A DNA stretch of 25,095 bases from UBA6164 sp964344155 (GTDB taxonomy: Bacteria; Patescibacteriota; Gracilibacteria; BD1-5; UBA6164): NCBI GenBank assembly GCA_964344155.1, contig CAYFMG010000015.1, positions 1-25,095 of the forward strand, in the 5' to 3' direction. Below are positions 17,963 to 25,095 of the stretch, piece by piece (within the stretch, counting starts at the first letter, position 1; every line of letters starts with the position of its first letter). The notes under the pieces are model-generated. The model worked only from the letters and a program-made list of their open reading frames with translations, was not told the origin of the DNA and did no database searches. A program made the position numbers and the translations under genes.

Positions 17963-18843
17963 TGGATAAAAAAAATATAATATATATATTATGAGTTTGA
18001 TTCAGTTGAAGTACATTATTAAATTTTATTTTTTGATCAGATAAAGAATCTATAGCTGTATGAGAAATAAATAACTTTAGTAAATATATTAAAGAAAAGC
18101 AACAAGAAATTTATTGTGATTGTTGAGAAACTATATATAATTGTGAGTTGTGGAAAAAAATTATAGAAAAATGATATTTTAATAACTTGTTTTTACCTCA
18201 ATGAAGATTATTAGAACCATTTTATGTTTTTTTTAATATTCTTTTTCATAAAAATATAAAAAATGAAAAATTAAGTAAAATGAAAATTTATAAAGAAATA
18301 TATAAAGAGATTTTAACAGAATCTTCTAAAATATATCATAAAGAAATATATAACATTATTGACTCTTCAAAAGAAGCAAAAAAATTATATTATTTAAAAC
18401 AAGCTTGAATAGATAATATAAAAGTTATTTATATTATCAGAGATATAAGATGAGTTTTGTTATCTTATAAATGAAAGTGATATAGTTATATTAGGTGATA
18501 TATTAATTGGATATTAACAAATTTAACATGTAGGATACTTTTAAAAAAATATTTTGTTAGAGAAGAGTATGAGATTATTTTATATGATCATTTTATACAA
18601 AAACCAGATATTTACATAGATTTATTAAGGAATAAGTATTGATTAAATATAAATATAGATGACTTTTTTAAGAATTATAAAAATAATACATATCATAATT
18701 TTTGATGAAATATTAGTAAGAATAATAATTTTAATAAATTAAATTATATAAAAAAGTGGGATGAGCTATCTACTATTAAAAGATTGTTACTAGATTTTTT
18801 TTCTTATGTGCCAAACAAAATATTTTTTAATGATAAAATATAA
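17962..18843 (+). CDS. Sulfotransferase-family protein
   Basis: The 293-residue protein has the two PAPS-binding elements of sulfotransferases: the 5'-phosphosulfate loop GFSGSTLL (13-20, with GEINNF soon after) and the 3'-phosphate site VIYIIRDIRGVLLSY (155-169). CDCGETIYNCELWKKI (about 54-69) could hold a metal or disulfide site and is seen in some bacterial sulfotransferases. It would move sulfate from PAPS to a sugar hydroxyl. Genes for the PAPS supply (cysC, sat) are at the right end of the window. It overlaps the preceding GT4 by one base and is followed with no gap by the next GT. Confidence 0.82.
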
Positions 18844-19932
18844 GTGAATAATAAAACTATAGTTTTTGTTCAAAATGTAGAATATCCACAGCAATGAGCT
18901 GTAGATATTTTTTACTATTCAAAATATTTAGCTAAGGATAGTAATTATGATGTAAAAGTCATAGTTTCAAAGATAAATGAATATATTAGTAGTGATAATT
19001 TAGAGGTTATAGAATTATGAAAAATAAATTATTTTTCTTTTATATTAAAATCATTTTTAAGAATAAAGAAAATTAAAAATAATCAGCAAGTTGATTATGT
19101 ATACTTTTTTGCACAACATCCTTTTAGTGTACTTTTTCAATTTGTAGTTAAGTATATTTTAAGAATTAAAACTATATATGATGTGGTAAGTTGACCTATA
19201 TGAAGATGAATAATTCCTTTTATATCAAAATATACTATTAAAGTAGGAGTTTTTTTAAGTGATAAATATGTAGTTTTAGATAAAAATCTTATTAGTACTT
19301 TAAAATTATCTAAAAATAAGCCATATGAGGTTATATGAATGTGATATAATGAAGAGTTATTTTATGAGAAAAAATGATTAAACTTATTTAATAAAAAAGA
19401 TAATGAAATAGTTTTTACTTATATTTGAACTTTGGACAAGGAAAGAAATTTAGATATTTTTATTAATGCTTTTATAGAAAATATTAAGAAATTTCATAAT
19501 ATAAAATTGTACTTTATTTGATTTTGAAGTTGAGAAAAAGAATTAAAGAGAGTTTCTTGAGAATATTTAAATAAACATATATTTTTTTTATGAAAACAGA
19601 ATCATAAAAAAATACCAGACTATATAAATAGTTCTGATATTTTAGTTTCCTATGTACCTAAAGTAGATTATTTTGAATTTCAACCACCTACAAAGCTTAT
19701 AGAATATTTAGCTTGTAATAAACCTGTTTTAGTAACAAATACAATTGCTCAGAAAGAAATTATGAATTGATTAGAATATATGATTTGTAAGGATGACTTT
19801 GATAGTTTAGTAGGTAGAATAAATTATTTATTTGAGAATATAAATATAATTAAAGAGGATAACTATAAGATATTAATTAAAGACTACTTATGGTCAAAGT
19901 TAATTATAAAAATAAAGAAACTAATCAATTAG
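18844..19932 (+). CDS. GT4-like glycosyltransferase, GTG start
   Basis: The 362-residue product starts at a GTG directly after the previous stop codon (TAAGTG). It has a GT-B layout: an N-terminal domain from TIVFVQNVEYPQQGAVDIF and a C-terminal donor domain with YIGTLDKERNLDIFINAF, KLYFIGFGSGEKEL, KIPDYINSSDILVSYVP and PPTKLIEYLACNKPVLVTN. The E in KLIEYLA is the conserved donor-site glutamate; the first glutamate of the E-x7-E pair is not clear, so the exact subfamily is open. It is the last gene of the gpsA operon and its 3' end is built into a long terminator hairpin. Confidence 0.85.
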
Positions 19933-19951
19933 TTTCTTTATTTTTATAATT
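19902..19951. terminator. 23-bp perfect hairpin, bidirectional terminator
   Basis: The left arm (19902-19924) and right arm (19929-19951) are perfectly complementary around a TCAA loop. The left arm encodes the last codons of the GT4-like gene, and the stop TAG (19930-19932) lies in the right arm. Genes converge here, so it probably serves both strands. Confidence 0.85.
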
Positions 19952-19974
19952 TAATGAAATTTTTTCTGAAATTT

Positions 19975-20235
19975 TTAACAGAATGTTTTTTTTATTACAT
20001 ATCTATAGTTTTTTTCTATTTCTTTAATTCTAAAATTATAGTTTAAGTATATATTATTAATATATGTAGTAAGTTCATTTAAATCTTTTTTTATTATTCA
20101 CCATTTATCAAAAGTAATTATTGATGTTTTTAATATCATAGTTTCAAGATTGTTCATACTTAAAGCTCAATTATTAAATATTCATATAACTAAGTCTGCA
20201 TTATATATTTTTTCATGTAACTTATCAGATTTCAT
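19975..20235 (-). pseudogene. C-terminal remnant of a glycosyltransferase
   Basis: An 86-codon frame from ATG 20235 to TAA 19975-19977 encodes KLHEKIYNADLVIGIFNNG and LETMILKTSIITFDKWG, which follow the order of a GT4 donor domain (a strand, then E-x-M and a strand). The same frame is open further upstream, over the 3' end of the methyltransferase to about 20290, with KVKWFPFMKSD. A complete transferase would need about 270 more residues, so this is a fragment. The missing front half may be the decayed GT at 22684-23049 on the same strand. Confidence 0.55.
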
Positions 20236-20254
20236 AAATGGAAACCATTTAACT

Positions 20255-20950
20255 TTAATAGATATTTGTAGTATTGTCTTTTTTTCATATAAATAGTAGA
20301 TTATTATAAAATCTAGGGAAAAGATAATATACAAAGTAATTAGATATAAAATTTAATATTTTTACATGTAATTTATTATTTATGTGAGGAATTTTACAAA
20401 AATAGAAATTATATTCTTTTATTCAATTATATTTTAATAAATTTTTTAATAATCAATATGTAAAAATCATTTTATGATCTGGGTGAAAAAATTCTTTTCA
20501 TATAAAATTTCATAGTATTCATTCAAAACAATATGCATTTGGAGTACTAATTATTAATAATGTATTCTTAGACATTATTTTTTTTAAATTTGTTAATGCT
20601 ATTTCTAGATTCATTAAATGTTCAATAACTTCTCAGAATACAATTATATCTGGTTTAAAATTTAAGTTTTCTAGTTGATTCATATCAAAATATTGTATCC
20701 TAGAATTGCTAAAATAATTCTTTTTAGAATTTAAAAAATTTATACTTTCAGTATCTAAATCTATTCAAAGTTGCTCTTTACAAACTAGATCAATTTCTTT
20801 ATATAAAAACTCTCATAATTCTCAATTATATTTTTCTTTTGTAAATGGTGCATCACAAGCTCAAATATGTAATATTTTCTTTCACTTACAATACTCTTTT
20901 ATTAAAGTGTTTCTATTTTTAATTTTCTTTGTAGGTACTTTTATAACCAT
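20255..20950 (-). CDS. SAM-dependent methyltransferase
   Basis: The 231-residue class I methyltransferase has a SAM loop KILHIGACDAPFT (25-37), an acidic residue in LGIDLDTESINFL, DIIVFGEVIEHLMN (motif of the Methyltransf_23/11 group) and NTLLIISTPNA. Proteins of this type in glycan clusters methylate sugars or lipid-linked intermediates. A late Phe/Tyr-rich region (FISNYFVYYLFPRFYNN) may touch the membrane. The natural end is probably near LLFIGKK; the last residues DNTTNIY run into the transferase remnant, which suggests a recombination joint. It starts 29 bp after the GT2 stop, in one operon with GT2 and FkbM. Confidence 0.82.
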
Positions 20951-20979
20951 AATTAATTAGTTAATTTATATTCTTTGTT

Positions 20980-21684
20980 TTAACCTTTTTTTATAATTTC
21001 ATTATTTATAAATTTAGACTTTATATTTAAGAGAAAAGGTATATTATGTATTAAATTATATAAAAGATAAATAATAATTTTAAAATTTAGTATTTTATAT
21101 TCTTTCAATTCTAAAAATGATAAATATATATCTTTTCTTTCATTTTTAAAAGAAGTAGATATTGTTAGTCAGTTTTTAATTATTTTTGAATATCTATATT
21201 TTTTTACTTTATTCCATCTAAAACAATGAGTAACATCTCATTTTAAGTTATTATAGAAGAAGTGGTCTTTTTCATAGTTATAAGTATTTTTTTTCTTTTT
21301 TAAAGATGTAATACTTTTTCAATTTTCATTAATTCTATTAGATATATACCAATTGTAATTATTGTTTTTTGTAATAGTTTTATATGCTTCTCTTAAACAT
21401 TCTTTGCTAAAGTAATCATCATCATCTAAATATATTATAAAATCAGTATTACTAATATTATCAAGTGCTATATTTTTTGAATAATTGGATCAATAATTAT
21501 CTTTATTTTTTATGTATTTAATTCTTTTATCCGTTATTAAATTTATTAGTGATTCTGAATCTTCTCAAGAGTCATCAACTATAATCATATTCCAATTTGA
21601 ATAGCTCTGGTTTGTTATAGAGTTAATACATCTTTTTAGAAGTATAGGTCTTTTATAGCTGGTTGTTATTATTGTAAAATGCAT
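20980..21684 (-). CDS. GT2-family glycosyltransferase
   Basis: This 234-residue GT-A enzyme opens with FTIITTSYKRPILLKRCINS, the usual GT2 start, then NMIIVDDSGEDSESL and the metal-binding run DFIIYLDDDDYF (about 91-102). Asn and Trp-rich NYNWYISNRINENG follows. The C-terminal part is short and basic (IHNIPFLLNIKSKF) with one hydrophobic stretch that could hold it at the membrane. It is shorter than many GT2 enzymes but has the full nucleotide-binding half. It lies 11 bp after FkbM and before the methyltransferase. Donor and acceptor are unknown. Confidence 0.85.
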
Positions 21685-21695
21685 TTTTAATATAA

Positions 21696-22598
21696 TTATT
21701 TAAAATATAAATTTACTTGTCTCTCATTTATTAAATTATTATATGTTTTTATATCAGCTTCATTTCTTAAATTTAATTCTTTATTTAATTCTAGAATATA
21801 AACATTTGAGTATAGAGGAATAAAAAAGGCTAAAATTTTCTTTCAGTCATTTTCTTCTGAAAATAAATAAGGAGAAAATTCTATAATAATTTTAGGAGTA
21901 AATTTTTTAATAGTTTTTTCAATTCCTTGTAATACTTTCCATTCATGTCATTCAGTATCTATTTTTATAAAATTTATTTTATCTTCTTTTAATAATATTT
22001 TATCTCATATAATTGTTAGTATTTTTTCTTCACTTTCTCATTTAAAAGTACCTTCTAAACTACTTCATCAAATATTATTTTCACTTATTTGTATAGTTAA
22101 TTTATCTTCTTTATTTGAACAAGCTTTATTATATAGAGTAATATTTTCATATTTATTTTTTCTTATACTAGATAAATTTTGTTCATAAATTCTTTTTATT
22201 GGTTCAAATCATATTATTTTTCAGGTTTTTCAAACTAAATTTGGCCAAAAATTTGTGTACATTCATATATTTGCTCATATATCTATACATGTATCACCTT
22301 TGTTTATATTTTTATACATTAATTCAAAAATTCCTTTTTCATAAATTCATTTTAAAAAAAGCTCATTATCTACATATCAATTTAGAGGATTTAATTTTAA
22401 AAAATAAGACATATTATTTATACTTATTTTTTTATATATTTTATTCTTGAATTTTCTTAATTTTATTCTTTTTATTTGATTTTTTGGTTGTATAAAAATA
22501 TTTCTCCATATATTAATAATTGTATTAAATAAGAACAATGGGAGTATATTTTCTAATATTTTCTTAATTTTTAAGTAAAACATGTTTTTATTTATCAT
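21696..22598 (-). CDS. FkbM-family methyltransferase
   Basis: The 300-residue protein has the FkbM domain in its second two-thirds: TCIDIGANIGMYTNFW (103-118), GKIIGFEPIKRIYEQN, the late NFIKIDTEGHEWKVLQGIEK and KIIIEFSP. FkbM enzymes O-methylate sugars or polyketides with SAM and are common in capsule and O-antigen clusters. The first 60 residues are basic with a hydrophobic stretch (ILENILPLFLFNTIINIW), possibly a membrane anchor. The start ATG at 22598 follows an AT-rich leader with a TATAAT-like run. It heads the FkbM-GT2-methyltransferase unit. Confidence 0.9.
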
Positions 22599-22683
22599 TA
22601 TATTTAATAGTTATATATTATATAAAAATTTATAAAAGTCATATAAAAAATAATTTCTTTGTTAAAAAATAATTAAAATTAGA

Positions 22684-23049
22684 TTACTTTAACTTTTTAA
22701 CACAAAAAAATAATAAATATTTTATTTTTTTGTTAAAAAAGTTATTATCTGTATTGATAATCAAATAAAAAAATATTAGTATGAAAAATAATATAAATAT
22801 TATTCTTTAAACAATAATCATTGATTAATTTAATTTTTTTATAAAGGTTAATAAGTTTTAAATTACTATATTTAGTTTCTAATACATTTATTTTATTGGA
22901 AGGTATACCTTTTTTATATTGTTTTTTTTATATAAACAAAGAAGAGATATATCAAATTTATTGTTAAACAATAAGTAAAATTCTTCCATTAATTTTTCTC
23001 ATCATCACATAAATTCTAAGAAATAAGTTATTTGTAGTATTTTTTTCAT
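22684..23049 (-). pseudogene. Decayed GT4 glycosyltransferase, N-terminal part, frameshifted
   Basis: From ATG 23049 the frame gives MKKILQITYFLEFMGGGEKL, then FNNKFDISLLCLYKK, a typical GT4 N-terminal start with its glycine-rich loop, and stops at 22888. Moving frame at an A8 run gives GIPSNKINVLETKYSNLK and NNIYIIFHTNIFLFDYQ, stopping at 22745. A further shift at a T7 run gives KYLLFFCVKK to 22684. Three frames in order over 120 codons are the trace of one gene broken by indels in homopolymers. The remainder of the enzyme is absent here; a C-terminal remnant lies at 19975-20235. The stretch 22599-22683 is plain AT-rich leader. Confidence 0.6.
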
Positions 23050-23096
23050 AATATTATTAAAAGTTTTAGAAAATTTTTTCTCAATAAAAGGGGGGG

Positions 23097-23123
23097 ATAA
23101 AGTAGGATATGATTTTACTTTAT
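23097..23123. repeat. Inverted repeat upstream of the decayed GT
   Basis: ATAAAGTA (23097-23104) and TACTTTAT (23116-23123) flank 11 bp and follow a G7 run (23090-23096), which is unusual in this AT-rich DNA. The arms match those of the palindrome at 2114-2133. Its role is unknown. Confidence 0.35.
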
Positions 23124-23191
23124 AAATCTATAAAAACTTTTAGATTTTTTATTTGATTAGAAAAAGTAATAGTAGCTTTTTTTAGGTATAG

Positions 23192-23290
23192 TTAGTTTTT
23201 TATATTCCATAAAGTATTTAAATCTTTTCAAGTCAATTTACTTAATTTTGTAACATCATTAACAAAGTATTTTTTTAAGTAATCTTCTGT
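23192..23290 (-). pseudogene. Out-of-frame C-terminal tail of the sulfotransferase
   Basis: Starting at the A8 run (23290-23297 on the plus strand, read as A on the minus), the next frame encodes TEDYLKKYFVNDVTKLSKLT and GKDLNTLWNIKN, ending at TAA 23192-23194. This is the usual C-terminal helix of sulfotransferases (pattern L-x2-Y-F-x-N-D-V-x2-L-x2-L-x-G-x-D-L-x2-L-W). It belongs to the gene at 23259-24107. Removing one A from the run would restore one open frame of 304 residues. Confidence 0.75.
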
Positions 23291-24107
23291 TTTTTTTATT
23301 TATTGTTTCTTTTTTTAATTTTGTGGTATTTAATAAAAGAAGTTTTTCTATGAATAAGCGATAATTCCTATGTAATTTATATTTTACTAAAAAATCTATT
23401 ATAAAGTAAATTTTTAGTTTTTTAAATAATGGTCATACATTGTAAAAAGCTAGAATAAATTTCCTGATAAATTTAGATTTACTTTTTTTTGCAGGATTAA
23501 TTATTTTTGTTAATGATGGAGGTATATAGTTACTTTCCACTTTTAAAAAGTCATATAACTCCTTTATAGTTTTTTCTTTATCGTTTTGAAATTCATCTAA
23601 ATTAATAATATATACTTTATCTTTTCAGAATAGATCTATATAATATTTGATTATATTATAATATTTGCTATGTTCAATATAACTTTTTGTATTTTGTATG
23701 GCTTCTTCAAAAGATTTAGATTTTTCTCAGAGTTTATAATATTTGTTAAAATTATATGAAGAGATACTTCTTTTTATAGGATTTCTTATAGCAACTAATA
23801 TTTTTATATGAGGGAACTCTCTGTATAATATATCAGCAACTTCTTTATTGTCATAGTTTACAGACCATTCTCATTTTATTTTTTCATTTTTAGTATTTTC
23901 GAAAAACTTTAAATATCCTTGGACTCAAAATTTTTCATAATGACTTTCTCCTCATTTTCCTCAATAGCTATTTTTTGTACTAAAATATCATACTTCTTTT
24001 TCTTTTGCGAGATATATTTCAGGATGCTCACTTAATAGTTTAGCAAATAATGTAGTTCAACATTTTTCACATCATATTCATACAAAGTCTATTTTATTAT
24101 ATCTCAT
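23259..24107 (-). CDS. PAPS-dependent sulfotransferase, frameshifted near its C-terminus
   Basis: The uninterrupted frame is 282 residues. The 5'-phosphosulfate loop is FVGIGCEKCGTTLFAKLL (8-25), followed by HPEIYLAKEKEVGYFS, the usual gate segment. The 3'-phosphate site is ILVAIRNPIKRSISSYNF (about 108-125). The enzyme would transfer sulfate from PAPS to a carbohydrate. Its ATG overlaps the cysC stop (TAATG), so donor synthesis and use are translationally coupled. The last residues of this frame (NRRLLKKILC) are not family-like, while the next frame after an A8 run holds the correct C-terminal tail. The gene is therefore one base out of frame, through mutation, assembly error or slippage. 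The core motifs are unaffected. Confidence 0.85.
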
Positions 24108-24646
24108 TAAACATATCAATTACAAACTAAATAATCATACACTTTTTCTACACTTTTATCAATACTTTCTTCTCAAGTATTAAGTGTCACATTAGGGTGT
24201 ATAGGTTCCTCATAAGGATCAGAAATTCCTGTAAAGTTTGGAATTATTCATTCTCTGGCTTTTTTGTATAGTCACTTTACATCCCTAGATTCACAAACTT
24301 CTAAAGAAGCATTAATAAAAATCTCTACATAATTAGTAACATGATTTTTTACCATAGTTCTTTCAAGCTCATATGGTGAGATGAAAGTAGAAATAACTCA
24401 AACTCAGTTTCTACTTAAAAGCTTTGCTACAAATGCAACTCTTTCTAGATTTGTTCTTCTATCCTCTTTTGTAAATCACAGATCTTTTGTTAGATTTTCT
24501 CTGACTATATCTCAATCAAGTCTTTCTATATGAGAAAAACCATTATCTTTTAACTTATTATATAGATTATCAGCTACTGTAGATTTTCATGCTCATGATA
24601 GTCATGTAAGCCATAATACAAATCATTTTTTGGGTTTATTACTCAT
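24107..24646 (-). CDS. cysC: Adenylylsulfate kinase
   Basis: CysC phosphorylates adenosine 5'-phosphosulfate to PAPS, the sulfate donor. The 179-residue single-domain enzyme has the P-loop LTGLSGAGKST (13-23), LDGDIVRENLTKDLGF (43-58), FTKEDRRTNLERVAFVAKLL and STFISPYELER, the family's APS-binding features. EIFINASLEVCESRDVKGLY and PNFTGISDPYEEP complete the match. Many glycines, including those in the P-loop, are TGA. It is followed by a sulfotransferase overlapping by one base and preceded by sat, with a terminator between sat and cysC, so it has its own promoter (TATAAT-like boxes just upstream of 24646, no clear -35). The pairing indicates sulfation rather than sulfate assimilation. Confidence 0.95.
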
Positions 24647-24691
24647 TTTATTATTATAGTATAGTGATTTAATTGTAATTAAATATATTAA

Positions 24692-24727
24692 AAAAAAGTA
24701 AAAAGTCACATAACTTTTTACTTTTTT
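24692..24727 (-). terminator. Terminator between sat and cysC
   Basis: Arms AAAAAAGTAAAAAGT (24692-24706) and ACTTTTTACTTTTTT (24713-24727) pair over 15 bp with a 6-nt loop. Read on the minus strand the hairpin ends in a run of T. It follows the sat stop codon by 12 bp. Confidence 0.8.
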
Positions 24728-24739
24728 GTTAAAAACTTA

Positions 24740-25095
24740 CTATACAAATTGATCTGTTCACTCTATAAGGTATTCACTTATTTCTTTTCTCATAAAATCA
24801 TCAGGTAATATTTCTTTATTTATTATTCTTCTTCTTACTTCAGAACCTGAAATATGCATTTTATCTTGGTCTGAGTGAGGGCAAGATTTATTCGTAGTTA
24901 CTGTTTTACAAATACTGCAAAATCAGGCATTTTCATATTTTAGGGGTTTTATTTGTATTTCATTTTCTCTAAATGTGTCAAAAATATTTTGAGCATCATA
25001 AGTTCCATAATAATCTCAGACTCCAGCATGATCTCTTCAGATTATAATATGGCTACATCAAAAATTTTGTCTTATTATAGCATGTAATATTGCCT
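24740..25095 (-). CDS. sat: ATP sulfurylase, C-terminal part, truncated by the window edge
   Basis: Only the last 117 residues are visible; the start is beyond 25095. Sat makes adenosine 5'-phosphosulfate from ATP and sulfate, the step before CysC. HAIIRQNFGCSHIIIGRDHA, then GVGDYYGTYDAQNIFD, is the conserved catalytic region (the IGRDHAG motif). FCSICKTVTTNKSCPHS gives the cysteine/histidine cluster of bacterial Sat, and HISGSEVRRRIINKEILPDD is the conserved C-terminal segment. No C-terminal kinase domain follows, so APS kinase is separate, as cysC. The stop TAG at 24740-24742 is followed by a terminator. Confidence 0.95.

Noticed and set aside
22199..22450. A plus-strand 83-residue Phe/Tyr-rich frame
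   Set aside because: It is antisense to the FkbM methyltransferase, whose domain motifs span the same bases.
23090..23123. A G7 run with an inverted repeat as a riboswitch or origin element
   Set aside because: There is no further conserved structure and the region is the leader of a decayed gene, so it is kept only as a repeat.
1..25095. Mass pseudogenisation, since most genes have many TGA codons under the standard code
   Set aside because: The TGA codons fall on conserved glycines and frames are otherwise intact, so this is a changed code rather than decay. UGA as selenocysteine or tryptophan does not fit the positions.
1..25095. tRNA, rRNA or CRISPR arrays
   Set aside because: I saw no T-arm GTTCRAATC-type signature within a cloverleaf, no rRNA-like GC-rich block and no regularly spaced direct repeats. 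The only repeats are the palindrome family and a 17-bp pair.

Overview
This window is about 25 kb of very AT-rich DNA (clearly below 30% G+C by eye). It makes sense only if TGA is read as glycine. Under the standard code almost every gene is chopped into short pieces. With TGA=Gly (translation table 25) long, well-conserved proteins appear, with TGA at invariant glycines, for example the Rossmann glycines of GpsA and GalE, the RecG P-loop and the RsmG SAM-binding loop. This code is known from Absconditabacteria (SR1) and Gracilibacteria, the small-genome candidate-phyla-radiation bacteria, so the source is almost certainly one of these. Only TAA and TAG act as stops.

Layout. 1-4550 (+): the 3' part of an SF2 helicase, a TrpR/YerC-like regulator, a small secreted EF-hand-like protein, and a large unrecognised protein whose frame is broken near 4017-4036. 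4580-5831 (-): a tsaC/rsmG pair. 5968-8430 (+): recG, carrying an in-frame insertion that encodes a DUF559 endonuclease-like domain between GC-rich inverted palindromes. 8449-9930 (-): a RelA/SpoT-type HD hydrolase and a nicotianamine-synthase-like protein. 10067-14795 (+): a DUF2304-GT2 fusion, then three exported proteins (one with a lamin-tail domain, PKD-like regions and a C-terminal membrane anchor). 14861-19932 (+): a tightly packed operon gpsA, galE, GT4, sulfotransferase, GT4. 19975-24646 (-): a glycan-decoration cluster of cysC, sulfotransferase (frameshifted), a decayed glycosyltransferase, FkbM methyltransferase, GT2, SAM methyltransferase and a glycosyltransferase remnant. 24740-25095 (-): the 3' end of ATP sulfurylase (sat).

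How the genes fit together. From 14.8 kb to the right edge the genes describe a sulfated, methylated surface polysaccharide. Sat and CysC make the sulfate donor PAPS, two sulfotransferases use it, GalE supplies UDP-galactose, and several glycosyltransferases and two methyltransferases build and decorate the chain. The left half is mostly housekeeping: RNA modification, recombination repair and alarmone turnover.

Most notable point. The same GC-rich palindromic repeat occurs three times, always inside a conserved housekeeping gene and never breaking the frame: twice as inverted flanks of the DUF559 domain inside recG, and once alone inside galE, read in the same frame as the left recG copy. 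This looks like a mobile element adapted to live inside protein-coding genes, with the DUF559 domain as a candidate mobilising nuclease. Several frame disruptions at or near A or T runs (near 4017-4036, 22770-22990 and 23290) are a second point: they may be decay, assembly error, or genes rescued by slippage.
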